DNA from: Calditrichia bacterium
GTDB lineage: Bacteria; Calditrichota; Calditrichia; RBG-13-44-9; J075
Direction: 5' to 3'
DNA: 64,000 bases
Assembly (NCBI GenBank): GCA_028284445.1
Contig: JANQRS010000015.1
Span: forward strand, 39,450 to 103,449
Shown: positions 1-8,837 of the stretch, one piece after another
Numbering within the stretch: the stretch's first letter is position 1
Layout: every line of letters begins with the position of its first letter
Notes under the pieces: model-generated
Told to the model about the DNA's origin: nothing
Databases searched by the model: none
Seen by the model: the letters and a program-made list of their open reading frames with translations, nothing else
Position numbers and translations under genes: made by a program

Positions 1-822
1 ATCGGGATCTGCATTGGTGTCATAAATCCACGCGCTGGAGAGCGGTTGGGTTTCGTTGTATCCACCCATGACGTATATCAACCCATCATCCGTTGCCACG
101 GCAACCCCACCGGCGCGAACGGTCGGCATCGGCGCCAGGTTTTCGAGCTCGAAAGTCAGTGTATTGAAGCGAGCAGCATCCGCCAATACCCCAAAGCGGG
201 TGCCGCCGAAAATGTAGATATAATCACCGACGGCGGCTACCATTTGATCAAAGGGTGTATCAAAGGGCTGGAATGTCGAATCGTCCTGGTAGACAATTGT
301 CTGGTTGCCAACATCATAAGCTGCGATATAGCTGATGAAGCTTGAGTCGGTAGCTATCGTATAGCCGCCGATCATATAGAAGTTGCCGTTGTGTATGAGC
401 CCGCTGGCATTTGAGCGATTAAACTCATTGTTGGTAAGCAATGAATTCGGCGAGGCATTGGCCGTCAGAATTTCCATTGAAGTAAAAAAACTGAAATCCC
501 CGGTTCCACCGCAGTAGACGATTGTATCACCCAGAAGCCCGCTCATAAAATCCGCCCGGGCCGTCAGCATTCCATAGCATGTTAACGAACTGTCAAAAGG
601 GCATTCCCATAGTCCGGTAGCCGGATTGTATTCCTGAATCACGGGCACGCTGACATTGGCGAACAAAGGACCGACTTTCCCCCCCAGGATCAGCACTTTA
701 TCATCACGAACGACGGCTTCGGCCCCGGATACATGTAATTCCATTTCGCCGTTAATTATCCACGATTCCTGAGCAAAGCTCATTATCGGCAATAGAAAAA
801 ATAGAATATAAAAGATCCGCAT
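1..822 (-). CDS. Secreted Kelch-like beta-propeller protein (3' end outside window)
   Basis: The minus strand is open from an ATG at 822 to the window edge: 274 codons with no stop. The first 17 or so residues form a signal peptide (MRIFYILFFLLPIMSFAQ), so the product is exported. The body repeats a Kelch-like pattern: hydrophobic strand, Gly-Gly (LILGG, YCGGTG, YMIGGY, YIFGGT, YVMGGY), then a conserved Trp or Tyr, as in beta-propeller blades of about 50 residues. At least five blades are visible. The start at 822 has an AGGAT ribosome site about 7 bases upstream; an in-frame ATG at 840 lacks one. The likely role is a cell-surface or periplasmic binding propeller; the ligand cannot be told. 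Whether a C-terminal sorting domain follows is not visible. Confidence 0.8.
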   Translation of the reverse strand, partial: MRIFYILFFLLPIMSFAQESWIINGEMELHVSGAEAVVRDDKVLILGGKVGPLFANVSVPVIQEYNPATGLWECPFDSSLTCYGMLTARADFMSGLLGDTIVYCGGTGDFSFFTSMEILTANASPNSLLTNNEFNRSNASGLIHNGNFYMIGGYTIATDSSFISYIAAYDVGNQTIVYQDDSTFQPFDTPFDQMVAAVGDYIYIFGGTRFGVLADAARFNTLTFELENLAPMPTVRAGGVAVATDDGLIYVMGGYNETQPLSSAWIYDTNADPD

Positions 823-894
823 ACAATATCCTGTTCCCATAATTGGTCATCATTCAAGCTTGATGAGGCAAATACCATACCGACTTCATTCGTA

Positions 895-2430
895 TCACTG
901 TAATACGGCCTTCACCTTCAGAGTATCCCGCTGACGGATTGTGACTTCACGGCGATCTATCGGCAATCCCGGGTTCTTTAGTTCGAGTTGATAAGTGCCG
1001 GGACTCAGCATAATGAGCTCACGGAGTGGTGTTTGACCGTAATTGACCCCATCCAGGTAGACATTCGCCCAGGGGTGGACTTTGCAATCGAGGTAACCAA
1101 AAAGCGTATCCAGCGCGAAGGCGAAGGCTGCGGTTTCTCCAGCAGCAATTGCCAGGGTGGTATTATACGGCGGATAATCATCATGAAGAATTTCGAGACG
1201 ATGGCTTCCAGGGGTCACCTCGAGCGGCGCTTGCCTGTTTTGGGTCGTCACATCGCGGGAGTTAAGGCGTATTCGCGCAGGTGGACGTGTCTCGATGGAG
1301 AGACTGGCCAGTTTGTTTTCCACAAGCGGCTGCGCTATTTTCGCTTCGCCTAAAGAGGCTCGCTGTTCGTCCTCCGCTAATGCCACTTGCGAATTCATGG
1401 CGCTATCCTGTTCCGTGGAGGCCGTATCCGTTAACGGTATCATTTCTTCTGTGGTTTCCGGGGCCTCTTGGGCCAGGACAACCTCAGCTGTCGGCTCCGG
1501 TGACGACTGGAAGGCATAGAAAGCCACCGTCAGCAGCGACACCAACAATCCAACAGCGACGATTAGCATAACAGGATTTAGCCGGGATTTCTGCGGCTCC
1601 GGCTGCGGAATGGCAACATCCGCCAAGTATTTGCTGCAAATGGCCGCTGCTGACTCCGGACGATCGGCCGCATTTTTCTGCAGCAGCACCTGAAGCATCT
1701 CAGGCAGTGGTGCCGGCAGGTCCTCAGTTGCGGCAGTAACCATTTTCGGACTTACGCGAAGGATTTTATTAAGAGTGTCCCCGATATCCTTGCCGGAAAA
1801 GAGCATTTTTCCGGTAAAAAGTTCATAGATGACCAGGCCACTGGAAAAAAGATCACTCTGGCGTGTAAGTGCCTGACCCTGGATTTGTTCCGGGGCCATA
1901 TAGCCGGGCGTTCCGACTATCGCATTTCCCTGGGTCACTTTCTCTTCGTCGCTGACAATTGCCAGCCCGAAGTCAGCAATTTTGAGCAATCCTTCTTCAT
2001 TGACCAGGATATTGGCCGGCTTAATATCGCGATGAATAATCTGATGCTGATGGGCGTATTCAAGTCCAGCCAGAAGTTGAGCAGCGAGCGAAAACCGCTG
2101 ATCGGTATCAAAGTTGGTGCTTTTTAGTTGCTTGCGTAGAGAACGCGCGGGAAAATATTCGAATGAAATAAAAAGCAAACTGCCGACAGTGCCAAAGTCA
2201 AGCACCCTGATGAGGTTCGGATGAGACAATCCACTGAGAATCTTGGCCTCGCGGCGGAAGCGCTTCAATACCGTTTCATCATCCAAAGCAGCGGTATCAA
2301 GCGTCTTGAGCACTACTTCCTTATTTGAATCGAGCTGACGGGCCCGATAAACAGCAGTAAATTCATCCTTCTTGAGGCAGCTCTGAATCGAAAAACGAGC
2401 GGATAGTTGATGATTTTCCGGAATGGTCAT
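895..2430 (-). CDS. Membrane Ser/Thr protein kinase with C-terminal PEGA-type domains
   Basis: This is a Hanks-type kinase of 511 aa. The kinase domain (about 12-270) shows the lysine in VVLK (K42), HRDIKPAN (D135), DFG (D153) and GTPGYMAPEQ. One membrane segment lies at about 285-307. Two PEGA-like beta domains follow (about 370-440 and 445-511; the second has ANVYLDGVNYGQTPL). The topology puts the kinase in the cytoplasm and the PEGA domains outside. The nucleotide-binding loop is odd: where GxGxxGxV is expected the sequence is SCLKKDEFTAVY, with no glycine. The catalytic residues are kept, so it may still be active, but ATP binding would be unusual. It starts 2 bases after the stop of the sigma54 activator upstream, so the two are co-transcribed and probably act in one pathway. 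Confidence 0.9.
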   Translation of the reverse strand: MTIPENHQLSARFSIQSCLKKDEFTAVYRARQLDSNKEVVLKTLDTAALDDETVLKRFRREAKILSGLSHPNLIRVLDFGTVGSLLFISFEYFPARSLRKQLKSTNFDTDQRFSLAAQLLAGLEYAHQHQIIHRDIKPANILVNEEGLLKIADFGLAIVSDEEKVTQGNAIVGTPGYMAPEQIQGQALTRQSDLFSSGLVIYELFTGKMLFSGKDIGDTLNKILRVSPKMVTAATEDLPAPLPEMLQVLLQKNAADRPESAAAICSKYLADVAIPQPEPQKSRLNPVMLIVAVGLLVSLLTVAFYAFQSSPEPTAEVVLAQEAPETTEEMIPLTDTASTEQDSAMNSQVALAEDEQRASLGEAKIAQPLVENKLASLSIETRPPARIRLNSRDVTTQNRQAPLEVTPGSHRLEILHDDYPPYNTTLAIAAGETAAFAFALDTLFGYLDCKVHPWANVYLDGVNYGQTPLRELIMLSPGTYQLELKNPGLPIDRREVTIRQRDTLKVKAVLQ

Positions 2431-2432
2431 GT

Positions 2433-3941
2433 CTATCCGTCCACTGCCTCCGAGTCATCAATTTCTTTCAATTTCAGCTGCACCCAACGCACGCTGACTC
2501 CTAAAGACTCTGCAGTGCGCGTGCGATTACCGTCAAACTTCTTTAGGCGCTCGAGCAAGAGTTTTCGCTCAAACTCCTTTAAGGTTCCCTGGAAACGCCG
2601 CGGAGAATTTGGATCTCCATCTTCCAGAATAATATGATCTGCACTGATCATCTCTTCGCCGGCAAGGATCAGGGCCCGCTGAATAATGTTCTCCAATTGA
2701 CGCACGTTTCCCGGCCAGGAATATGCCTGCAGCTTCTTTAGGGCATCTTTACCCAGCTGCACTTTTGTATCACTATACTTATCGAGAAAGTGATCTGCGA
2801 GGAGCGCCACATCTCCGTCGCGGTCACGAAGCGGCGGGATGCGCACCGGAAAAACGTTCAGGCGATAAAATAGATCTTCCCGGAACTCACCATTCTTGGC
2901 AAGTTCCTGCAAATCCTTATTCGTGGCAGCAACAATGCGCACATTCACCTTCTTTACCTTTGTATCCCCCAACCGAATAATTTCCTGATTCTGCAAAACA
3001 CGCAGCAGCTTCGCCTGCAAGGACATAGGAATATCGGCAATCTCATCCAGAAAGAATGTCCCATTGTCGGCTACTTCAAACAGCCCTTTCTTGTCGGAAG
3101 TTGCCCCGGAGAAGGCGCCTTTTCGATAGCCAAAGAGTTCGCTTTCCAGCAAGGTTTCCGGAATCGAGCCGCAGAATTGAGCCAGATACGGTTTACCGGC
3201 GCGGGGACTGAGGTCATGAATTGCCCGGGCAACCAGATCCTTCCCGGTGCCGCTTTCTCCCAGTAGCAATACCGTTGCGCCCGATTTGGCAACCCGCTCA
3301 ATCGTCGAAGCCAGCTTGTGCATCACGGTACTTTCGCCAACCAGGTTCGGCAAGGAGGCACGGGCAGTCAGTTGATTACGGAGCATGGCATTTTCGGCCT
3401 CCAGCGCCTCAAAACGTAAAATCTTATCAAGAGCCAAAGACACTAAATTGGCAAAAAAGTCGAGGAAAGTGAGGTTCTCTTCCGTAAATTCCTTACGATC
3501 CATTTGACTATCAACGAGGATCACTCCCCAGATCTCTTCATCGCTAAAAATCGGCACACCAATAACCGACTTAATTTGATGAATGACCACGCTTTCAAAC
3601 TGCGTCAGCTTCGGATCGCTTTGGACATCATGGTAAAGGCAGGGCTTGCCGTCGGCGATTACCTGCTCAAGAATCCCGGAGGAGAAGGCAGACAGATCGT
3701 TGAGTTTTTCTCGCTTGACGTTACGGGCGGCGACAATGTGGAAGCCATTTTCCCGGGCATCGTGCCGGACGACCAGCCCGCGCTCAGCATTCACCACTTC
3801 CACCACCAGTTGAAGCACTTCATCGAGCAGGGCATCCTGATATACCGCGCGATTCAACAAGCGGGTTATGCGGTGCAAAATCGCCAGCTGACGATCATCA
3901 AATTCACCGAGCTGGCTTAATTTGGTAGGGGCATCGGACAT
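2433..3941 (-). CDS. GAF-domain sigma54-dependent transcriptional activator
   Basis: An NorR/FhlA-type enhancer-binding protein of 502 aa. A GAF sensor domain covers about 15-170. The AAA+ domain follows, with Walker A GESGTGKD at 228-235, the sigma54 contact loop at 275-280, the DEIADIP Walker B and the PGNVRQLENI motif. A Fis-type helix-turn-helix is at the C-terminus (FDGNRTRTAESLGVS). The contact loop reads GAFSGA, not the usual GAFTGA; Ser for Thr is conservative. There is no receiver domain, so the signal probably comes through the GAF domain or the kinase encoded 2 bases downstream. The target promoters are not identifiable here. A clear ribosome site before the ATG at 3941 was not found, so the start is slightly uncertain. 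Confidence 0.92.
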   Translation of the reverse strand: MSDAPTKLSQLGEFDDRQLAILHRITRLLNRAVYQDALLDEVLQLVVEVVNAERGLVVRHDARENGFHIVAARNVKREKLNDLSAFSSGILEQVIADGKPCLYHDVQSDPKLTQFESVVIHQIKSVIGVPIFSDEEIWGVILVDSQMDRKEFTEENLTFLDFFANLVSLALDKILRFEALEAENAMLRNQLTARASLPNLVGESTVMHKLASTIERVAKSGATVLLLGESGTGKDLVARAIHDLSPRAGKPYLAQFCGSIPETLLESELFGYRKGAFSGATSDKKGLFEVADNGTFFLDEIADIPMSLQAKLLRVLQNQEIIRLGDTKVKKVNVRIVAATNKDLQELAKNGEFREDLFYRLNVFPVRIPPLRDRDGDVALLADHFLDKYSDTKVQLGKDALKKLQAYSWPGNVRQLENIIQRALILAGEEMISADHIILEDGDPNSPRRFQGTLKEFERKLLLERLKKFDGNRTRTAESLGVSVRWVQLKLKEIDDSEAVDG

Positions 3942-3983
3942 GGTGCTGCTTTCACATGTAGTAGGATTCTGAACTAGATACTG

Positions 3984-4952
3984 CTATTGGACCTGGAATG
4001 AGCCGGCGCGGGAGCGCGCGCGATTACCGAATTCGTCAATCACCCAAACCGTCCAGAAGTAGTTCCCGGGCTCAATCACCTCAGCAATTTCAAAATTATT
4101 GAGGCTGGCATCGATGTCTTTATATTCCCGGTACAATTCCGGGAGATCTTCGGGAATATCCTCCAGCAGTTGGATTTCATAGCTGAAGGGAAAGCCGGGA
4201 TCGAATCGCTGCCAGCTCAAAGTTGGCGTGCTATTCACTATTTGGCTATTGACCGGCTCAATGAGCAATACTTCTTCCTTGATTACCCGGGCAATTTGTG
4301 ACGTACCGGCGGTATTCTTGCGACCGCTCTTGTCCGTAACGGTGAGTAGGAAATCATAGCCAACCACTTCTTCATTACCGAGGCCTTCATCCGCCGGGTC
4401 AAAATCGATTTCGTACAGCTGTTGATCGACATTGAATTTCAGATCGCCGCTGACATCAAATTGGGGTATAGCCCACGACACGCTTTCAATATCAGCATCG
4501 GGATCGCTAACAACTGCCCGAATCGAAAACTCAAATTCCTGTATAAAGGGAAACTTATTAACCACAACGCTATAGACGCTGAGTGCATCGAGAGCCGGCT
4601 CTGCGTTCATGAACATTTCCAAAACCGCTTCTTTACGATTTTGCCAGGCAATCTGCAAGGAATCGCGATGGTATCCCTCTTTCTCAAAGAAGATCCAGCC
4701 GTCTTTTGGCTGAAGAAAATCAATCAGGAAATCGCCATTGACATCGCTACGAACAGCTAAATCGTCGTTTTGCCAAAAGATCTCAACATCCGCCAGGTCC
4801 TGCCGCGGGACACTTACCGACTGCACATTGCCGGAAAGGCGCACCAGGTCGCTATCCGGATTCTCCGGGTCAAGCGGATTATTATGCGGCGCTGAGCACG
4901 ATATGGCAAATGCCAGCACGGGCAGCAGGATGTATGTTGATAGTTTTTTCAT
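3984..4952 (-). CDS. Lipoprotein with carboxypeptidase-regulatory-like and Fn3-like regions
   Basis: A 322-aa lipoprotein. The signal peptide ends in the lipobox FAISC, with the lipidated cysteine at position 19, followed by NNPLDPENPDSD, a spacer typical of FCB-group surface lipoproteins. Residues about 40-115 resemble a carboxypeptidase-regulatory-like beta sandwich (VSVPRQDLADVEIFW, DVNGDFLIDFL). The last 90 residues look like a fibronectin type III or Ig fold (PTLSWQRFDPGFPFSYEIQL, YFWTVWVIDEFGN). No catalytic motif is visible. The gene begins 3 bases after the helicase stop, so it is translated from the same mRNA, but no functional link to a DNA helicase is obvious. Confidence 0.75.
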   Translation of the reverse strand: MKKLSTYILLPVLAFAISCSAPHNNPLDPENPDSDLVRLSGNVQSVSVPRQDLADVEIFWQNDDLAVRSDVNGDFLIDFLQPKDGWIFFEKEGYHRDSLQIAWQNRKEAVLEMFMNAEPALDALSVYSVVVNKFPFIQEFEFSIRAVVSDPDADIESVSWAIPQFDVSGDLKFNVDQQLYEIDFDPADEGLGNEEVVGYDFLLTVTDKSGRKNTAGTSQIARVIKEEVLLIEPVNSQIVNSTPTLSWQRFDPGFPFSYEIQLLEDIPEDLPELYREYKDIDASLNNFEIAEVIEPGNYFWTVWVIDEFGNRARSRAGSFQVQ

Positions 4953-4955
4953 TTT

Positions 4956-7223
4956 TCAATCTTCAATCACATATTCCAACACCCTCACCGTGTCCCGTTT
5001 GGTTTCACCGGTAGAGTCCATAACCGGACCGATACAGGAAGGACAGCCATTTTCGCAGGCGCATTCGCTGACCAGAGCCAGGCAGGCATCCAGCGTTGGT
5101 TTCGGATCATTAAAGAGTTTAAAGCTCAGCCCTACACCGCCCGGATAACTATCATATAAATAAATAGTTGGCTTTGCTGAGAAAGGTGAGCGCATCATTG
5201 GTACACAGTGAATATCGCTGCGATCACACATCATAAAAACCGGGGCAATATTGCGTAAAATATTGGCAATCCCATGTAACGCATTCCCAAGATTACTGGG
5301 CGTCATTCCCATCTGTGACTCAACACCGGCCGGAAACTCAATCCAGGCAGAAGCAGTTGCCATCTCAATCTCCGGCAGATGGACCCGCCCGGAGCCAACA
5401 TTCTCATGGGTAAAAAGCTTGATTTTTTTATAACCGGTTGTGACGCGATTGACGTTTACTTCTCCAAACATGAGCATGGCCCCGGCTTGAGGCTTCTCTT
5501 CATCAACGCTGAGCACCTTGATATCAGATTTCGTAATGGCATCGGTAAAATAATCCACAGAGACCTTGCGCACATAGGCTTTCTTGCGATCCCAGTCGAG
5601 ATTATCGACATGATATTGAATACTCTGATGCATATAGATCGCTTCCTTGTGCACCAATTCCGGGGCGCTGAACAAATCCGTTTCGCCAATCACCCGATCA
5701 CGATCGGTGGTATCAACGATGACCACATTGTCCGGGGAAGCGCTGCGAAGGCTCACTTCTTCCGCCGGATAAATCTCGCTCATCCAATGATATTTACCGC
5801 CAGAGTGCTTCAACACCCCCTTATCGGCCAGATATTCCAATATTTCGCGGGTGGCTATCCCACTAAAGACCTCATCTTCTTCAAAGGGGATCTCAAAACT
5901 GGCGCATTTCATATGGCTCATTAGTATCAGCAGATTATCGGGATCGACGATGCCATGCTCCGGTGACTTGCCGAAAAAATAAGCCGGGCGATCAATGATG
6001 AATTGATCCATCGGCGTGCTGCTGGCAACAATGATTGCTACGGAGGTTTTGTTGCGCCGGCCGGCCCGACCGGCCTGCTGCCAGCTACTGGCGATAGATC
6101 CCGGATAACCGGCCATGATGGCGACGTCCAGCTCACCAATATCGATGCCCAATTCGAGGGCATTTGTGCTAACGACCCCGAGAATGTCCCCGCTGCGCAG
6201 TCCGCGCTCTATCTCCCGCCGCTCCAGCGGCAAATATCCCCCGCGATAACCGCGCACCTTATTTTGTGGAATGCTCAATTGCCGCGCATGTTCCTTCAAA
6301 TAATGGGTCAGTATTTCGACGCGAACCCGGCTACGGGCAAAAACAATCGACTGCACACGAGTTTCCAAAAACTTCGCGGCAATTTTGCTGACTTCTTTGA
6401 TCACGCTGGCGCGAATTCCCAGTTGTGGATTGACCACCGGCGGATTGTAAAAGATGAAGTGTTTACCGCCGCTGGGCGCACCGCTGTTATCAACCAAAGC
6501 CATGTCTTCGCCGATAACTTTCTCTGTTAGCTCGCGGGGATTGGCGATAGTTGCCGAACAGCAGATGAATTGCGGATCGCTTTTATAGAAGCGCGCGATT
6601 CGCTTCAAGCGGCGAATGACATTGCCGAGGTGACTGCCGAAAACGCCGCGATAATGATGGATTTCATCAATCACCACGAAGCGAAGGTTTTCAAAGAGCT
6701 TTAACCAGATGGTATGATGCGGTAGGATGCCCTGGTGAAGCATATCAGGGTTCGTCATAACAATATGACCGGCGCGGCGTATTGCCTTACGGGCCGGTGC
6801 CGGCGTATCGCCATCGAATGTATAGGTCTTGATGTCGACATCGAGCAGGGTTACCAGGTCATGCAACTCATTATATTGGTCCTGGGCCAGAGCCTTGGTC
6901 GGAAACAGGTAGAGGGCGCGAGCATCCGGGTCTTGCAATATGCGATTGATCACCGGAAGATTGTAACAAAGGGTCTTTCCGGAAGCAGTTGGAGTAACCA
7001 CAACTGCATTTTTGCCGGATTGAATGGTGTTAAAGGCCTCTGCCTGGTGTGAATACAGCTGTTTAATGCCTTTTGAGCCCAAGCCTTCTCGCAGTTGCTC
7101 ATCCACTTCGCCGGGAAATTCGCAAAATACAGCGTCTTTGGGCTGCAGTACTTCCCAGCGAGTGACATTCTCCATGAAGTCCTGCTGGCCTTTAAGATAT
7201 TGTATGAGTTGCTCAAGGGTCAT
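4956..7223 (-). CDS. DEAD/DEAH-box helicase, MrfA/Hrq1 family (DUF1998)
   Basis: A superfamily 2 helicase of 755 aa, the usual length for bacterial MrfA (YprA). Motif I is TPTASGKT (near residue 80), motif II is DEIH in VVIDEIHHYRG, and motif VI appears as QQAGRAGRR in the second RecA lobe. The C-terminal DUF1998 region carries the four-cysteine cluster CACENGCPSC, which binds zinc in this family. MrfA proteins are 3'-5' DNA helicases; in Bacillus MrfA acts in mitomycin C repair and in yeast Hrq1 acts in crosslink repair. A cytoplasmic DNA repair role is therefore likely. It heads a two-gene unit with the lipoprotein downstream. The start at 7223 has GGAT about 6 bases upstream. Confidence 0.9.
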   Translation of the reverse strand: MTLEQLIQYLKGQQDFMENVTRWEVLQPKDAVFCEFPGEVDEQLREGLGSKGIKQLYSHQAEAFNTIQSGKNAVVVTPTASGKTLCYNLPVINRILQDPDARALYLFPTKALAQDQYNELHDLVTLLDVDIKTYTFDGDTPAPARKAIRRAGHIVMTNPDMLHQGILPHHTIWLKLFENLRFVVIDEIHHYRGVFGSHLGNVIRRLKRIARFYKSDPQFICCSATIANPRELTEKVIGEDMALVDNSGAPSGGKHFIFYNPPVVNPQLGIRASVIKEVSKIAAKFLETRVQSIVFARSRVRVEILTHYLKEHARQLSIPQNKVRGYRGGYLPLERREIERGLRSGDILGVVSTNALELGIDIGELDVAIMAGYPGSIASSWQQAGRAGRRNKTSVAIIVASSTPMDQFIIDRPAYFFGKSPEHGIVDPDNLLILMSHMKCASFEIPFEEDEVFSGIATREILEYLADKGVLKHSGGKYHWMSEIYPAEEVSLRSASPDNVVIVDTTDRDRVIGETDLFSAPELVHKEAIYMHQSIQYHVDNLDWDRKKAYVRKVSVDYFTDAITKSDIKVLSVDEEKPQAGAMLMFGEVNVNRVTTGYKKIKLFTHENVGSGRVHLPEIEMATASAWIEFPAGVESQMGMTPSNLGNALHGIANILRNIAPVFMMCDRSDIHCVPMMRSPFSAKPTIYLYDSYPGGVGLSFKLFNDPKPTLDACLALVSECACENGCPSCIGPVMDSTGETKRDTVRVLEYVIED

Positions 7224-7242
7224 TGGTTATCCATATGTGGTA

Positions 7243-7282
7243 AAATCGGCAAATCGGCAAATCGGCAAATCGGCAAATCGGC
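7243..7282. repeat. Five tandem copies of octamer AAATCGGC
   Basis: Five perfect, uninterrupted copies of the 8-bp unit AAATCGGC lie 20 bp upstream of the helicase start. The unit is not a multiple of three and no gene is present, so this is a non-coding microsatellite able to vary in length by slippage. It sits in the promoter region of the helicase gene. Confidence 0.95.
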
Positions 7283-7322
7283 AAAATATTAAGACAAAGG
7301 AAGCGAACAACAGCAAAGATTT

Positions 7323-7418
7323 AATGCTTCAACGCTTCAATGCTTCAATGCTTCAACGCTTCAACGCTTCAACGCTTCAACGCTTCAACGCTTCAACGCT
7401 TCAACGCTTCAACGCTTC
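7323..7418. repeat. Twelve tandem copies of octamer AAYGCTTC
   Basis: Twelve contiguous copies of an 8-bp unit: AACGCTTC, with T at the third position in the first, third and fourth copies. The array lies between the terminator of the hsp20 gene and the helicase promoter. Related 8-bp-period words (YAACGMTT) recur at 9255-9286, 11221-11252 and 37955-37987, always between genes, so this is a dispersed short-repeat family. Open frames running through the array are spurious. Confidence 0.95.
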
Positions 7419-7444
7419 AATGTAAATAGTGTACTGATGAATAC

Positions 7445-7499
7445 CAAAAATAAAAAAGGGAGCGAACGGGAAAGGTTGCCCTTCTCCGCTGCTCCCTTT
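7445..7499 (-). terminator. Rho-independent terminator of the downstream hsp20 gene
   Basis: On the minus strand the arms AAAGGGAGC (plus 7491-7499) and GCTCCCTTT (plus 7455-7463) pair around an inner partly paired loop, and a U-rich tract (TTTTTTATTTTT) follows. It begins 26 bases after the hsp20 stop. Confidence 0.8.
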
Positions 7500-7524
7500 G
7501 AGGAGACCCATGATCGTGCGTGGG

Positions 7525-7965
7525 TTATGAGATCTTGACTTCGATTTGCTTCGGCTTAACAGTCTCTAGCTTGGGAAGACTTACAGAGAGCACGCCATTG
7601 TTGAAGCTTGCATCGATTTTGTCGGTTTTAATGTCATCCGGCAGTTGGAAGACCCGGCGGAACTTGCCGTAGCGGCGTTCCACGCGATGGTAATTTGCTT
7701 CTTTCTTCTCATCTTCGAACTTTCGTTCACCCTCAATTGCAATTTGGCCATCGCTGTAGGTAATCTTCACATCCGACTTGTCAAGGCCGGGTAGCTCCAA
7801 ACTCAGGAGATACTCGTTGTCGTTCTCAACAACGTCCATACTGGGCACCCAGGCATCGGTAAATGAAGCGCCTTCGAACAGGTCCGGCGAAAAGAAGCGG
7901 TCCAACACGCGACCAAAGTCGTTTCCTAAAATACCGTTGCCATTGCTTAATCTTGCTAGTTTCAT
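7525..7965 (-). CDS. Hsp20/alpha-crystallin small heat shock protein
   Basis: A 146-aa small heat shock protein. The alpha-crystallin domain covers about 40-140, with YLLSLELPGLDKSDVKI, the strand-turn GERK, the YGKFRRVFQLPDDI stretch and the conserved NGVLSVSLPK motif near the end. Such ATP-independent cytoplasmic holdases form oligomers and keep unfolding proteins soluble. The start has GAGGAG 7 bases upstream. It follows a paralog of 152 aa on the same strand, with a strong hairpin between them. The two share the architecture but differ clearly in sequence, which suggests hetero-oligomers or different expression. A terminator follows at 7445-7499. Confidence 0.95.
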   Translation of the reverse strand: MKLARLSNGNGILGNDFGRVLDRFFSPDLFEGASFTDAWVPSMDVVENDNEYLLSLELPGLDKSDVKITYSDGQIAIEGERKFEDEKKEANYHRVERRYGKFRRVFQLPDDIKTDKIDASFNNGVLSVSLPKLETVKPKQIEVKIS

Positions 7966-8003
7966 TGTTCACTCCTCAATCTATGTCATGGTAGTTGTAG
8001 TCT

Positions 8004-8068
8004 GGATGGCATCCTTTAGAGGGATGGCATCCCTTTAAGAGATGCCATCCCTCTAAAGGATGCCATCC
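8004..8068. repeat. Perfect 28-bp inverted repeat between the two hsp20 genes
   Basis: The arms 8004-8031 and 8041-8068 are exact reverse complements over 28 bp, separated by a 9-base loop. It lies just after the stop of the upstream hsp20 gene. No U-run follows on the minus strand, so it is not a standard terminator. In RNA it would form a very stable stem able to protect the upstream message, cause partial termination or be cut by RNase III. Confidence 0.95.
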
Positions 8069-8079
8069 GGGCTAAGAAC

Positions 8080-8538
8080 TTACTTGGTCTTCGCGCGGGA
8101 AGTCTTGATTTTGATCTCGCGCGGCTTTACTTCTTCCGCCTTCGGAATGGACACTGTGAGCAATCCATTTTCGAAGCGCGCGTCAATTGCATCTTCCTTC
8201 ACGCGAGTATTTACCTTAAGTGAGCGGTTAAATTTGCCGTAAACCGTCTCCGAGCGCAGGTAGTTGGTATTTTCGGCATCACTGCGTTTGCGCTCGCCTT
8301 CGAGGGTCAAAACGCCGTCCTCGAAGCGGATTGCCAAATCATCCTTGTTGACACCCGGCAGTTCGGCGGTCAAGACAAAAGCGTCTGCGGTTTCTACCAC
8401 ATCCACTCGCGGCTGCCATTTCTGATCTACATTGTTGCGGAAAACAGATGGCCCACCGAAAAGCTGATTGAACACCTGATCGATTTCACGGCTTACACCA
8501 TTCACATGCTTAGCGGGATATAAACGAACAAAAGTCAT
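8080..8538 (-). CDS. Hsp20/alpha-crystallin small heat shock protein (upstream copy)
   Basis: A 152-aa small heat shock protein. The alpha-crystallin domain runs from about 45 to 143 and includes FVLTAELPGVNKDDLAI, LEGERK, YGKFNRSLKV and the conserved NGLLTVSIPK motif; the tail is basic (RAKTK). It works as a cytoplasmic holdase like its neighbour at 7525-7965, which lies downstream on the same strand. The start has AAGGAG 8 bases upstream. No CIRCE element was seen in front of it, so its heat control, if any, differs from that of groES-groEL. Confidence 0.95.
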   Translation of the reverse strand: MTFVRLYPAKHVNGVSREIDQVFNQLFGGPSVFRNNVDQKWQPRVDVVETADAFVLTAELPGVNKDDLAIRFEDGVLTLEGERKRSDAENTNYLRSETVYGKFNRSLKVNTRVKEDAIDARFENGLLTVSIPKAEEVKPREIKIKTSRAKTK

Positions 8539-8837
8539 AATTGATACTCCTTGTATAATGTTGACTGAAAATTGTCTATTGACTATTGGGTTTCTTTTCT
8601 CGTCTTTCGTTACTTCTCAATTCGCATTCGCCTTTTTTATTGTCAAACCTCGTGCCAAAACAAAAACAAGAACACAAACCTCTGTTTATTAACAACTTAA
8701 AAACAAGAATAATCAAAATAACAAAGTCGGAAATAATTTCCGAGCCTCTGCCAGAGCCTGGCGGACAATCGGAAGAGATTTCTGAGGGTCTGCAAGAATT
8801 TCAGAGGAGTATGACGCTTTGACAGAAAAGGGGGAAA

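Noticed and set aside
7323..7418. Possible CRISPR array or origin iterons
   Set aside because: The units are contiguous 8-mers without spacers; no dnaA, repA or DnaA boxes are near.
7024..7425. Plus-strand open frame running through the octamer arrays
   Set aside because: It starts inside the helicase gene in antisense and its tail is only the translated repeat.
8004..8068. Standard rho-independent terminator between hsp20 genes
   Set aside because: No T-run follows the stem on the transcribed strand.
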